Assembly: GCA_963780715.1 (NCBI GenBank)
Contig: CAWADK010000017.1
Location: 1-64,000, forward strand
Source: JALORV01 sp963780715
GTDB lineage: Bacteria > Pseudomonadota > Gammaproteobacteria > Burkholderiales > Burkholderiaceae_F
Length of the DNA: 64,000 nt
Reading direction: 5' to 3'
This document shows, one piece after another, positions 16,319-25,424 of this stretch (its first letter is position 1; the number at the start of each line of letters is the position of its first letter). The translations under genes and the position numbers were made by a program. The notes below the pieces were generated by a model, which saw only the letters and a list, made by a program, of their open reading frames with translations, was not told the origin of the DNA and did no database searches.

Positions 16319-19300
16319 GGCGATCGATGAAAAGCTTGATGAAGTCGTCGGCCGGCATCGGCCGCGCGAAGAGATACCCTTGCGCCGCATCGCAACCCAG
16401 ATGCTGCATCCATGTCTGCTGGGCCTGGGTCTCGATACCCTCGGCCGTGACACTGATGCCGAGCGAGCGCGCCATCTCGATGACTGCCTTAACGATCGTC
16501 AGCGTGCGGGCATCGCGCATGCACTCCACCGTGAAGCTGCGGTCGATCTTGAGCCGATGGATCGGCAAGTCGCGCAGGTGCGCCAAGCTCGAGAAGCCGA
16601 CGCCGAAGTCGTCGAGCGCGAGCTTCACGCCGGCGTTGCGCATGCGCACGAGGTTCTCGCGCGAGACCGCCGAGGTGTCGAGCAGGCCGGTTTCTGTGAC
16701 CTCGACCTCGATGTCCGACGACGGCACATCGTAGGCACTCAGGACATCGAGCAATCCCTCGACGCACCCGAGCTGGCGCAACTGCACACCAGACATGTTG
16801 ATCGACACCGGCGGAATGTCGAGCTGGAGATGGCGCCACTCCTGCCGCACGCGACAGGCTTCGCGCAGCACCCAGTCGCCAAGGCCGACGATCAGGCCCG
16901 ACTCCTCCGCGATGGGGATGAATTCCGCCGGCGAGATGTCGCCCAGCTCGGCGTCGCGCCAGCGGATCAGTGCCTCGGCGCCCACCATCTTGCCGTCGGC
17001 CAGTGATACCAGCGGCTGGAAGAACAGCTTGAAGTCGCGCGACTCGACCGCCTTGCGCAGGCGCTGCTCCAGACGCAGCCGCAGGTCGACGCGGCGCGCA
17101 ACGGTCTGCGTGTAGAAGGCGTAGGTGCGGCGACCGCTGTCCTTGGCCTGGTACATCGCCGCGTCGGCCGCGTTGAGCAGCGAATCGAGGTCGATGCCGT
17201 CCTGGGGGAAGAAGCTGATGCCGACCGAAGCGGTCACCGAGATTTCCATGCCGAGGATGCGCGCCGGCACGGCAATCGAGTCGATCAGCTTCCGCGCCGC
17301 TTCGACCGCGGCGTCCGGCCGCTGCAGGTCCACCAGCAGCGCGACCAGCTCATCGCCACCGCGCCGGCCTAGCAGGTGTGGTTCGCCCACGACCTCGCGC
17401 ATGCGGCTGGCAACGATCGCCAGCATCTCGTCGCCGACCCGATGGCCGTAGCCGTTGTTGAGCAGCCGGAAATTGTCGAGGTCGATGAACAGCAGCGCGC
17501 AGCGCTTGCCCTCGGCGTAGGAAGTGGCCAGCACCCGGCCTGCCCGCTCGTCGAAGGTCTGGCGATTCGACAACTGCGTCAGCGCATCGACCGTCGCCAG
17601 GCGCTCGATCCGCTCCTGTGCCCGGATCTGGTCGGTGATGTTCTTGCCGATGCCGCGATAGCCGCGGAACTGGCCATCCGCGTCAAAGACCGGATCCCCG
17701 CTGGTCAGGTGGTACACGAGCGAACCATCGGGCATCCAGCGGCGGAACATGACATCGCGGAACGGGCGCCGCGCCATCAGCGTGGCGCGGTGCTCGTCCC
17801 ATGAGGAGGGCTGGATCAGCTCACCCGGCAGCTCCCAGCGGTGTTTGCCGATGACGTCCTCGTCGTCCAGGCTGAACGAACCGCGGGCGCCCTGGCGCAG
17901 CAGCGTGAAGCGCAGCGCCTCGTCCATTTCCCAGTACCAGTCCGACGACAGCTCGGACAGCGCGCGGAAACGCGCCTCGCTCTCGGTGATGCGCGCAATC
18001 AGCGACTCGCGCTCGGTGACGTCCCATGCCAGGCCGCGATAGCCGACGTACTCGCCACGCTCCAGGACCGGCTGGCCTGCCAGTTCGTAGTACGCCACTT
18101 CGTCGCCATTGCGCAGCTTCAGTTTGAAGTTGCGGAACGATTCGCGGCGCGCAACCCGTTCGCGCAACACGCCCCAGTCGACGGCGAAGGCAGGATCGAT
18201 GTGCTCGAACTCCCAGAACCGCCGGTTCAGGGTCCACGCGGCCACCCGCTCCTGCTGCGCCGGATCACCGCGGACCGAAGTCACGCGCAGTTCGGTATCG
18301 CTTTCCCAGTACCACTCGGTCGCGAGCACCGTCAGGGCACGGAAGCGCTCTTCACTGCGGCGCAACGCCACCAGCGTCTCTTCGCGTTCGGTGACATCGC
18401 GGCCGGCGCCGTAGTAGCCCTGGAACTCACCCTTCTCGTCGAAGATCGGTTTGCCGGTGACGGCGATCCACATCGGGCTGCCATCACCCCGCCGCGCCCG
18501 GTACGCGAACCAGGGAAAGGGCTTGCGCTGCGCGACGCGCGCCCGGTATTCGGCGTACTGGTTGGGATCGGCCTCAAAGCCAGGCATGTCCTCGCGCCGC
18601 TTTCCGAGCAACTGCTGCGGTGGCGCCTTGACGTGCTGCTCCATCGCCACCGAAAACTCGACGAACCGACCTTCGGCATCCTGGCGCCAGAACCAGTCAT
18701 AGGTCAGGTCGGCCAGGTCGTCGATGAGCTTGCGCCGCTTCGACAGTTCATGTTCGATGACCTTCTGCTCGGTGACGTCGTTGCGGAAACAGATGATCCC
18801 GCCGCTGACCGTACGGCAGTCCGTCATCAGCAGCCAGCGGCCGCGATGGTGTCGCACCACTTCACTGACTTCGGAGCCGCTGCGTCTGCGACGCTCGCCG
18901 TCAGCGATGAAGTCCTCAAGCGAGCGACCATCGACGACTTCGGGGGGCGCCACATCGTAGTAAGCGGTCATCAGCTCCCGGTACGTGCGACCCGGCACGA
19001 GCCGGTCGGCGATCTCTGAGTACAGATTGCGGTATGCCGCGTTGCAGCCGATGAGCCGGTCATCGGCGTCGTACAGCGCAACGCCGACCTTCATCGATTC
19101 AATCGACTCCTCCCACAGCCGTGCGCGCGACTGCGACTCGCGGTGGACGCGCTGTGAAATCAGCAGCCAGGCCACGAGCAGCAAGCCCAGCACTGCCGCA
19201 AGGGTCGCACGGGTCCAGGCGAGCGCCCTCATCGGCACGGGGTTCCCCTTCATGGCCTCGGCCGGCAGCCATGCCTCGACCGCTAGCGAGAGGAGCAGCA

Positions 19301-19412
19301 GCAGCAGGAGCGCACCGATACTCCAGCGCACCCAGGCGACGCGCGGGCCAGCGAGCCACTCCTCGCCGGTACCGAGCGCGCTGGACATCGTGGCGAGTTG
19401 CGGATCCTTCAT
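16284..19412 (-). CDS. Membrane PAS-GGDEF-EAL cyclic-di-GMP protein
   Basis: 1042 residues. Two N-terminal membrane helices (about 29-48 and 69-86) are followed by four PAS domains (about 105-220, 235-350, 360-475, 485-600), each with the WYWE/WFW-type core. A GGDEF domain with GGDEL near residue 686 comes next, then an EAL domain with EAL near 811. EAL catalytic elements look intact (SINMSGVQL, LALDDFGVGFSS, LKIDRSF, TAEGIET), so phosphodiesterase activity is likely. The Phe-to-Leu change in the GGDEF signature is tolerated in some active cyclases, so a dual or regulatory role is possible. It is the only full c-di-GMP enzyme in the window and could influence surface or motility functions. 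Start ATG at 19412. Confidence 0.95.
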   Translation of the reverse strand: MKDPQLATMSSALGTGEEWLAGPRVAWVRWSIGALLLLLLLSLAVEAWLPAEAMKGNPVPMRALAWTRATLAAVLGLLLVAWLLISQRVHRESQSRARLWEESIESMKVGVALYDADDRLIGCNAAYRNLYSEIADRLVPGRTYRELMTAYYDVAPPEVVDGRSLEDFIADGERRRRSGSEVSEVVRHHRGRWLLMTDCRTVSGGIICFRNDVTEQKVIEHELSKRRKLIDDLADLTYDWFWRQDAEGRFVEFSVAMEQHVKAPPQQLLGKRREDMPGFEADPNQYAEYRARVAQRKPFPWFAYRARRGDGSPMWIAVTGKPIFDEKGEFQGYYGAGRDVTEREETLVALRRSEERFRALTVLATEWYWESDTELRVTSVRGDPAQQERVAAWTLNRRFWEFEHIDPAFAVDWGVLRERVARRESFRNFKLKLRNGDEVAYYELAGQPVLERGEYVGYRGLAWDVTERESLIARITESEARFRALSELSSDWYWEMDEALRFTLLRQGARGSFSLDDEDVIGKHRWELPGELIQPSSWDEHRATLMARRPFRDVMFRRWMPDGSLVYHLTSGDPVFDADGQFRGYRGIGKNITDQIRAQERIERLATVDALTQLSNRQTFDERAGRVLATSYAEGKRCALLFIDLDNFRLLNNGYGHRVGDEMLAIVASRMREVVGEPHLLGRRGGDELVALLVDLQRPDAAVEAARKLIDSIAVPARILGMEISVTASVGISFFPQDGIDLDSLLNAADAAMYQAKDSGRRTYAFYTQTVARRVDLRLRLEQRLRKAVESRDFKLFFQPLVSLADGKMVGAEALIRWRDAELGDISPAEFIPIAEESGLIVGLGDWVLREACRVRQEWRHLQLDIPPVSINMSGVQLRQLGCVEGLLDVLSAYDVPSSDIEVEVTETGLLDTSAVSRENLVRMRNAGVKLALDDFGVGFSSLAHLRDLPIHRLKIDRSFTVECMRDARTLTIVKAVIEMARSLGISVTAEGIETQAQQTWMQHLGCDAAQGYLFARPMPADDFIKLFIDRRGTGRERSLMH

Positions 19413-19552
19413 GGAATCGTATGCGTTATGACGTCGTCCGTAGCCAGAGCGGCTCGCGAGTATGCGGCAATGTGCCCCGTCTCAATACAACGCCGTTTTG
19501 GGAGGTGGCGGGTCAATCTTCGCTTTGGCAAGGCCGGGCCGGGCCGTGCGCC

Positions 19553-21538
19553 TTAGATGTCAGCTTCGACCTCGTGCCCGTGCTCTTCAAGCCAGGCCCG
19601 GCGCGCCTGGCTTTCGGCACGGCCCATCAGCATCGTCATCGTGGCGGCCGTGCGCTCAGCCGGGAGGTCGCCCAGGCCAACACGGAGCAAACGGCGCGTG
19701 TCCGGATTCATCGTCGTTTCCCACAGCTGCTCGGGGCTCATCTCGCCCAAGCCCTTGAAGCGCGCCGTGTCCCAGGCGCTCTCCTTCACACCCTCGTCGG
19801 CCAGTTTCTCCAGCGTGGCGTCGAGTTCGGCTTCGTCCAGGCAGTACAGCCGACGCGCAGGGCGCTTGCCCTGTGCGGCGACGTCCACCCGGAACAGTGG
19901 CGGGCGCGCGACGTAGATGTGACCTCGGTCGACCAGCTGCGGGAAGTGACGGAAGAACAGTGTCAGCAGCAGGACCTGGATGTGTGAGCCGTCGACGTCG
20001 GCATCCGCCAGAATGCAGATCTTGCCGTAGCGCAGGCCATCGAGATTCACCGCATCAGCCGTGCCATGCGGGTCAACGCCGATGGCCACCGCGATGTCAT
20101 GCACCTCGGCATTGCCGAACAGGCGGTCGCGCTCGACCTCCCACGTGTTGAGCACCTTGCCGCGCAGCGGCAGGATCGCCTGGAACCCCTTGTCGCGGCC
20201 CATCTTGGCGGAACCGCCGGCCGAATCGCCCTCGACCAGGAAGAGCTCATTGCGCTCGAGTTCCGTCGACTCGCAGTCGGTCAGCTTGCCCGGCAGGACA
20301 GCGACCGCCGAGCCCTTCTTCTTCTCGACCTTCTGGCCCGCGCGGGCGCGCGCCTGTGCCTGGCGGATCACGAGTTCAGCGAGCTGGCGACCTTCATTCG
20401 GATGCTGGTTGAGCCAGAACTCGAGCTGCGGCCGCACGAAGGACGACACGAGACGCAGTGCGTCGCGGCTGTTGAGCCGTTCCTTGATCTGGCCCTGGAA
20501 CTGCGGATCGAGCACCTTCGCCGAAAGCACGAACGAGGCGCGCGCGAACACATCCTCGGGCAGCAGCTTCACGCCCTTGGGAAGCAATCCATGGGCGTCG
20601 ACGAATGCACGCACGGCGTTGAAGAGGCCGTCGCGCAGGCCCGCCTCGTGGGTGCCGCCGGCCGGAGTCGGGATCAGGTTGACGTACGACTCGCGTGTGA
20701 CGGGACCATCCTCGGTCCAGACCACGACCCAGCTCGCGCCCTCGCCTTCCGCGTAGCTGGCGTCGTCCGCCGCCGCAAAGCCACTCGACTCGAAGGGAGG
20801 CAGGTACGGATCTGCGGCGAGCGACGCCAGCAGGTACTCGAGCAGCCCGCCCCCGTAGTGCCAGCGTTGTGTCGCGCCCGTTTTCTCGATCGTGAGGCTG
20901 ACCTCGGTGCCCGGCAGCAGAACCGCCTTGCTGCGCAGCAGTCGCTCGAGTTCGTCGGCTGGAATCTGCGGCGTATCGAAGTACTTGGGATTGGGCCAGG
21001 TGCGGACCCGCGTTCCACTCGCCTTGGGCGCCGACTTCGCCGACTGCGACCTGAGTCGTTCGCTGACCTCGCCGTCGGCGAAGACAATCGTGTGCACCTT
21101 GCCATCGCGCCAGACCGTCACGTCGAGCTTCGACGACAGCGCGTTGGTTACCGACACGCCCACGCCGTGCAGCCCCCCGGCAAACGAGTAAGCGCCACCG
21201 GCGCGCTTGTCGAACTTGCCGCCCGCGTGCAGCCGGGTAAAGACGATCTCGACGACCGGCGCCTTCTCCTCCGGATGCAGTCCGACCGGAATGCCGCGGC
21301 CGTCGTCCTCGACGCTGACCGACCCATCGGCGTGCAACGTGACGTCGATGTGCCGGCCGAAGCCCGCCAGGATTTCGTCCGAGGCGTTGTCGATGACCTC
21401 CTGGACGATGTGCAGCGGACTGTCGGTGCGCGTGTACATCCCCGGCCGCTGGCGCACCGGTTCGAGTCCCTTGAGGACGCGAATCGACGCTTCGCCGTAT
21501 TCAGCGGCGCGTCGCGACGTGGGTGGCTTGCTTTGCAT
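19553..21538 (-). CDS. parE: DNA topoisomerase IV subunit B
   Basis: About 661 residues. ATPase subunit of topoisomerase IV. GHKL motifs: EVIDNASDEILAGFG, EDDGRGIPVG and the GGLHGVGVSVTNALS lid. The TOPRIM domain has VEGDSAGGSAKMGRD and DADVDGSHIQVLLLTLFFRH. The C-terminal FKGLGEMSPEQLWETTM is also present. The ATG at 21538 (MQSKPPTSRR) is preferred because an AGG lies 9 nt upstream and it gives the family's usual N-terminus; a longer frame from 21613 has no similarity. ParC, its partner, is encoded at 12957-15290 on the same strand. Confidence 0.97.
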   Translation of the reverse strand: MQSKPPTSRRAAEYGEASIRVLKGLEPVRQRPGMYTRTDSPLHIVQEVIDNASDEILAGFGRHIDVTLHADGSVSVEDDGRGIPVGLHPEEKAPVVEIVFTRLHAGGKFDKRAGGAYSFAGGLHGVGVSVTNALSSKLDVTVWRDGKVHTIVFADGEVSERLRSQSAKSAPKASGTRVRTWPNPKYFDTPQIPADELERLLRSKAVLLPGTEVSLTIEKTGATQRWHYGGGLLEYLLASLAADPYLPPFESSGFAAADDASYAEGEGASWVVVWTEDGPVTRESYVNLIPTPAGGTHEAGLRDGLFNAVRAFVDAHGLLPKGVKLLPEDVFARASFVLSAKVLDPQFQGQIKERLNSRDALRLVSSFVRPQLEFWLNQHPNEGRQLAELVIRQAQARARAGQKVEKKKGSAVAVLPGKLTDCESTELERNELFLVEGDSAGGSAKMGRDKGFQAILPLRGKVLNTWEVERDRLFGNAEVHDIAVAIGVDPHGTADAVNLDGLRYGKICILADADVDGSHIQVLLLTLFFRHFPQLVDRGHIYVARPPLFRVDVAAQGKRPARRLYCLDEAELDATLEKLADEGVKESAWDTARFKGLGEMSPEQLWETTMNPDTRRLLRVGLGDLPAERTAATMTMLMGRAESQARRAWLEEHGHEVEADI

Positions 21539-21729
21539 CGCGGAAGACCTGCCTGTAGTTGTCCCCAGACGCTGTGGAAAACATCGACCGTTCGGCTCGC
21601 AGAGCCGCATCAACGCTGGTCGGCGCCGGGTTGATTACGGATTGGGCAACCGAAGTGCGCGCGCAGCAACCGCACGACGGAACACCTTCGCTCCTTCACC
21701 GGCGGCGGATTCTACGTGAGGCCGCTCGC

Positions 21730-21735
21730 TATACT
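21730..21735 (+). promoter_or_regulatory. -10 element of the tRNA-Arg promoter
   Basis: TATACT lies 7 bp before the first tRNA nucleotide (21743), as expected for a bacterial tRNA promoter. No convincing -35 was found at 16-18 bp upstream. Confidence 0.4.
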
Positions 21736-21742
21736 GCGCGCG

Positions 21743-21814
21743 CTCCCCGTAGTTCAACGGATAGAACAAGTGCCTCCTAAGCGCTAGATCTGGGTTCAAT
21801 TCCCGGCGGGGGGA
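21743..21814 (+). tRNA. tRNA-Arg (anticodon CCU)
   Basis: A 72-nt cloverleaf was folded by eye. The acceptor is CTCCCCG/CGGGGGG with discriminator A at 21814. The D-arm contains AGTTCAACGGATAGAAC. The anticodon stem AGTGC/GCGCT encloses the loop CTCCTAA (anticodon CCU), and the T-arm is CTGGG-TTCAATT-CCCGG. It resembles E. coli argW in overall shape and length. CCA is not encoded (ACG follows). The acceptor starts with an unusual C1:G72 pair and a U2:G71 wobble. It decodes AGG, a rare codon in such GC-rich genomes. Confidence 0.88.
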
Positions 21815-21862
21815 CGCGCGCAGGCCAGCGAGTCGTGCCTGCGCACGACTCGCCTGCGCGCG
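21815..21862. repeat. Long composite inverted repeat after tRNA-Arg
   Basis: The arm CGCGCGCAGGC (21815-21825) is the exact reverse complement of 21852-21862. Nested inside, GAGTCGTGC (21830-21838) pairs with 21843-21851 around a CTGC loop. Together they form a 20-bp stem interrupted only by a 4-nt bulge on the 5' side. It starts on the base after the tRNA discriminator, so it may shape tRNA 3' processing or terminate transcription, but no T-run follows. Confidence 0.8.
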
Positions 21863-21890
21863 GCTCGTTGCGCCTGCCAGCGCAACGAGC
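21863..21890. repeat. Second hairpin after tRNA-Arg
   Basis: GCTCGTTGCGC (21863-21873) and its exact complement (21880-21890) make an 11-bp stem with the 6-nt loop CTGCCA, directly abutting the composite repeat before it. No T-tract follows. The function is not known. Confidence 0.8.
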
Positions 21891-21971
21891 GATGCCAGAG
21901 CGGCTCGAAACGGCTCGATCAGCCGGTTAACCGACCTCCGAAGGTCATTGCCGCAAACAGGCCTCTCCGCC

Positions 21972-23087
21972 ATGCCATCCCTACAAGCCAACTTTGACAA
22001 CATTGTCCGCTTCGGCGCCGCGGCGATTGTCATCGTCGGCATCTTCATGGTGCTGCAGCCGTTCATTTCGGCGCTGGTCTTCGCCGGCGTGCTGGCGATT
22101 GCCACCTGGCCCCTGTTCGAGCGCCTGCGCAAGGCCGTCGGCGGCAATTCGACGCTGGCTGCGACGGCGATGCTGCTGGCCATCCTTGTGCTGGTGATCA
22201 TCCCGATCACGTTCTTGTCGATCGCTGCGGCCGAAAAGGTCCCGGCGCTGGCGGAACTCGCGAAAGGCTGGACCGAGGGCGGACTCCACACCCCCGAGTC
22301 GCTGAAGTCGCTTCCGGTCATCGGCGAACGCCTGTTCAACCAGATCGAATCGCTGCTGGCCGACCGCGAACAGCTCGCGTCGCTGTTAAAGCGCGCGCTC
22401 GAGCCGGCGGGGCGGCTTTCGATCGCCTTCGTCCGCGTGTTGGGCGACGGCATCCTGCAGTTGCTGCTGGTCGCTTTCATCGTGTTTTTCTACTACCGCG
22501 ACGGCGACCGCATCGTCTCCGTCGTACGCCGCATCTCCGACCGCATCTCCGGAACCTTGAGCGCCGAAATGCTGACGATCGTCACCGGGACGACCCGCAG
22601 CGTGTTCATTGGCATCGTCGGCACGGCGGCCGCGCAATCGATCGTGGCGCTGATCGGTTTCCTGATCGCCGGCGTGCCGGCGGCTTTCATGCTCGCCATC
22701 GCGACCTTTGTGCTGTCCGTCGTGCCGATGGGTCCGGTGCTGATCTGGGGCGCCGCAGCGATCTGGCTTTATGTGCAGGGCGAAAGCGGCTGGGCGATAT
22801 TCATGCTGATCTGGGGCACCGCCGTCATCAGCAGTATCGACAACTTCCTCAAACCCATACTCATCGCGCGCGGTTCGACGCTTTCGCTCGGCATGATCTT
22901 CCTCGGTGTGCTGGGCGGCGTCATCGCCTTCGGTTTCATCGGCGTGATCCTTGGCCCGGTGCTGCTGGCTTTGGGATCTGCACTCGGGCGGACCTGGGTC
23001 AGCTCACGGGAGGCACGCGCGGCGGACGTGAGCAGCTCCGCGAGCTCGGCGGCAACTTCCGCATCCACGGCCGCCGGCAAGGATTAA
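21972..23087 (+). CDS. AI-2E family transporter (PerM-like permease)
   Basis: 371-residue inner-membrane protein of the AI-2E/PerM family (PF01594). N-terminal helices (about 10-55) and a helix near 60-85 precede an amphipathic soluble insert (about 90-150). A C-terminal bundle of four or five helices follows, with the family segment WGTAVISSIDNFLKPILIARG. Members export autoinducer-2 or other small molecules, or act as Na+/H+ antiporters; substrate is not predictable here. An Ala/Ser-rich tail ends the protein. The start ATG at 21972 is chosen over an upstream TTG at 21948. The stop overlaps the convergent orn stop by 4 bp (shared TTAA). Confidence 0.9.
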   Translation: MPSLQANFDNIVRFGAAAIVIVGIFMVLQPFISALVFAGVLAIATWPLFERLRKAVGGNSTLAATAMLLAILVLVIIPITFLSIAAAEKVPALAELAKGWTEGGLHTPESLKSLPVIGERLFNQIESLLADREQLASLLKRALEPAGRLSIAFVRVLGDGILQLLLVAFIVFFYYRDGDRIVSVVRRISDRISGTLSAEMLTIVTGTTRSVFIGIVGTAAAQSIVALIGFLIAGVPAAFMLAIATFVLSVVPMGPVLIWGAAAIWLYVQGESGWAIFMLIWGTAVISSIDNFLKPILIARGSTLSLGMIFLGVLGGVIAFGFIGVILGPVLLALGSALGRTWVSSREARAADVSSSASSAATSASTAAGKD

Positions 23088-23677
23088 CCAGCCAGCGTGG
23101 GACTCAGCCAGTGCGTCCGGTAGTGCCGGAGTTCATCGATCGACTCGTAGATGTCCGCCAACGCCTCGTGCCGACTCTTCTTGTCGAACGATCGGTAGAC
23201 CTCCGGCTTCCAGCGACGCGCCAGTTCCTTCAGCGTGCTGACATCCAGGTTGCGGTAGTGGAAGTACGCCTCCAGACGAGGCATCCAGCGCGCCATGAAG
23301 CGCCGGTCCTGGCAGATCGAATTGCCGCACAGCGGCGACTTGCCGGCGGGCACGTACTGGATCAGAAATTCGATCAGCACGTCGGTCGCGGTCTCTTCAT
23401 CCACCGTTGACGCGCGCACCTTTTCGGTGAGGCCTGAGCGTCCATGGGTCGACGTGTTCCAGCTGTCCATGCCCTGCAGCACGCGCTCGCTCTGACGGAT
23501 GACGAGCACCGGACCTTCCGCAATGACCTCAAGGTCCGCGTCGGTGACGACCGCGGCAACTTCGAGCACGCGGTCGGAATCGGGGCTCAGGCCCGACATC
23601 TCCATGTCCACCCACACGAGATTCGTCTCGCTGAAACGCTCATGCCGGGCGGGTGATGACAAAGGGGGCTGTGACAT
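23084..23677 (-). CDS. orn: Oligoribonuclease
   Basis: 197-residue DEDDh exonuclease that degrades 2-5 nt RNAs, including the linear c-di-GMP product pGpG. Exo motifs are visible: VWVDMEMSGLSPDSD (DxE), LCGNSICQDRRFMARWMP (motif II) and KKSRHEALADI (the DEDDh His). The start ATG at 23677 gives a short 16-residue lead before the core; the frame stays open upstream to 24100 but encodes nothing recognisable. The gene faces AI-2E and ends inside its stop codon. Confidence 0.96.
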   Translation of the reverse strand: MSQPPLSSPARHERFSETNLVWVDMEMSGLSPDSDRVLEVAAVVTDADLEVIAEGPVLVIRQSERVLQGMDSWNTSTHGRSGLTEKVRASTVDEETATDVLIEFLIQYVPAGKSPLCGNSICQDRRFMARWMPRLEAYFHYRNLDVSTLKELARRWKPEVYRSFDKKSRHEALADIYESIDELRHYRTHWLSPTLAG

Positions 23678-23806
23678 AATTCGTCGCTGTCGATCGAGGC
23701 GCATCGATCGAACCGTTGAGGCGCGCGATTGTCGCATAGCGAGTTGCGCGCCTTGCCGTTTCTGGGCCTTGCGCGCCGACGTCGAGTATTGACACCTGCC
23801 CCTGCA

Positions 23807-25069
23807 ATGTCCCAAGTCCTTTCGTTGTTGTTCGTCGCGTTTCTGCTGCTGATGGTGGGCCTGAAGTACTGGCTGTCCTGGCGGCATGTCCGCCATGTCG
23901 GCCAGCATGCCGACGCCGTACCGCCTCAGTTCGCCGATCGGGTCTCGCTCGAGGCCCATCGCAAAGCCGCGGCGTACACGATCGCGAAGACCCGGCTCGG
24001 CCTGTTGGACACCGCCGCCGGCGCCGCCATCCTGATCGGACTGACGCTGCTCGGCGGACTGCAGTGGATCGCCGATGCGGCGACCGCCTGGTTCGGCCAT
24101 GGCTTCGTATCCCAGCTGGCCGTTGTCGCGGCCGTCGTGCTACTACTGGCGGTCGTGGACCTGCCGTTTTCCTGGTTCCGTCAGTTCCGCATCGAGCAGC
24201 GTTATGGTTTCAACCGGATGACGCTGAAACTCTGGTTCACCGACCTCGCGAAGTCACTGGTGCTGGCCGCCGTGCTCGGCCTGCCGCTGCTGGCGGCCGT
24301 CGTCGGCCTGATGCGCGAGGCCGGGCCGTACTGGTGGCTGTACGCGTGGTTGTTGTGGGTCGGCTTCAATGCGCTGGTTCTTGTCATCTACCCGACTGTC
24401 ATCGCGCCAATTTTCAACAAGTTCGAGCCGCTGAAGGACTCTGCACTTGCCCAGCGCATCACCGAACTGCTGGCCCGGACCGGATTCTCGAGCAAGGGCG
24501 TGTTCGTAATGGACGGCTCCCGCCGTTCGGCCCACGGCAATGCGTACTTCACCGGGCTCGGGCGCGCCAAACGGATCGTCTTCTTCGACACGCTGGTCGA
24601 ACGCCTGCAGCCGGCCGAGATCGAAGCCGTGCTGGCGCACGAGCTGGGGCACTTCAAGCTGAAGCACATCGCGAAGCGGCTCGCGTTTTCCTTCGTCGCA
24701 AGCCTCGTCTTTCTTGCCTTGCTGGGCTGGCTGGCCGAGCAGCCCTGGTTCTATACCGGGCTGGGCGTCACACCGGCGCTCGACGGAGGCAACCAGGGGG
24801 TGGCGCTGGTGCTCTTCATGCTGGTGCTGCCCGTGTTCACGTTCGTCTTTGCCCCGGTGGCCAGCTATCTGTCGCGGCGCCATGAGTTCGAGGCCGATGC
24901 CTTCGCCGCGCGTCATGCGGCGGCGAAGGATCTCGTCAACGCACTGGTGAAGCTCTACGAGGACAACGCGTCCACGCTGACGCCGGACCCGATCCACTCG
25001 GCGTTCTACGATTCCCATCCCCCGGCATCGCTGCGTGTCGAGCGGCTCGTCGCCGGATCAGCCGCGTAA
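23807..25069 (+). CDS. M48 family zinc metallopeptidase (Ste24-like)
   Basis: 420-residue integral membrane protease of the M48/CAAX-prenyl protease 1 type. It has several N-terminal helices (about 1-22, 65-85, 97-117, 150-175 and 183-203) and a zinc site HELGHFKLKH near residue 285. Further helices and the third ligand region SRRHEFEADAFA follow. The family cleaves membrane-associated or misfolded proteins. The ATG at 23807 is preferred to an upstream start at 23729. It begins an apparent unit with phhB (4-nt gap), rsgA and a DUF2007 gene. Confidence 0.93.
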   Translation: MSQVLSLLFVAFLLLMVGLKYWLSWRHVRHVGQHADAVPPQFADRVSLEAHRKAAAYTIAKTRLGLLDTAAGAAILIGLTLLGGLQWIADAATAWFGHGFVSQLAVVAAVVLLLAVVDLPFSWFRQFRIEQRYGFNRMTLKLWFTDLAKSLVLAAVLGLPLLAAVVGLMREAGPYWWLYAWLLWVGFNALVLVIYPTVIAPIFNKFEPLKDSALAQRITELLARTGFSSKGVFVMDGSRRSAHGNAYFTGLGRAKRIVFFDTLVERLQPAEIEAVLAHELGHFKLKHIAKRLAFSFVASLVFLALLGWLAEQPWFYTGLGVTPALDGGNQGVALVLFMLVLPVFTFVFAPVASYLSRRHEFEADAFAARHAAAKDLVNALVKLYEDNASTLTPDPIHSAFYDSHPPASLRVERLVAGSAA

Positions 25070-25073
25070 ACCG

Positions 25074-25424
25074 ATGACGGCACGCCAGCGCCTGCTCCCA
25101 TTGCGGTGCCGTCCGCTTGACGCAGCGTCCGCGATCGGCGCCGACGATCTCGCGACGCAATTGCATGAGCTACCAGGCTGGAACGCCGAAGGCGGCGCCA
25201 TCGTGCGCACCTATGCCTTTGCAAACTACTTCGAGACGATCGCCTTCGTCAATGCGCTGGCCTACATGGTGCATCGAGAGGACCATCACCCCGACCTCGT
25301 CGTCGGATATAACCGCTGCACGGTGCGTTTCTCGACCCACTCGGCGGACGGCATCACGCAGAATGACCTGATCTGCGCCGCCAAGGCCGACGCCATCTTC
25401 GACCAGAATTACGGCCCCGAATGA
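25074..25424 (+). CDS. phhB: Pterin-4a-carbinolamine dehydratase
   Basis: 116 residues. It dehydrates 4a-hydroxytetrahydrobiopterin and thereby recycles the cofactor of phenylalanine hydroxylase. The active-site segment HREDHHPDLVVGYNRCTVRF contains the family's conserved His pair and Asp-Leu. FETIAFVNALAYMVH precedes it. Start ATG at 25074, four bases after the M48 gene. Its TGA overlaps the rsgA ATG (ATGA). No phenylalanine hydroxylase is in the window. Confidence 0.92.
   Translation: MTARQRLLPLRCRPLDAASAIGADDLATQLHELPGWNAEGGAIVRTYAFANYFETIAFVNALAYMVHREDHHPDLVVGYNRCTVRFSTHSADGITQNDLICAAKADAIFDQNYGPE

Noticed and set aside
21743..21971. Integration site (attB) at tRNA-Arg
   Set aside because: tRNA genes are common attachment sites, but no integrase, no direct repeat of the tRNA 3' end and no foreign genes follow.
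23678..24100. N-terminal extension of orn
   Set aside because: In frame and open, but it overlaps the M48 protease gene on the other strand and has no similarity to oligoribonuclease, which starts at 23677.
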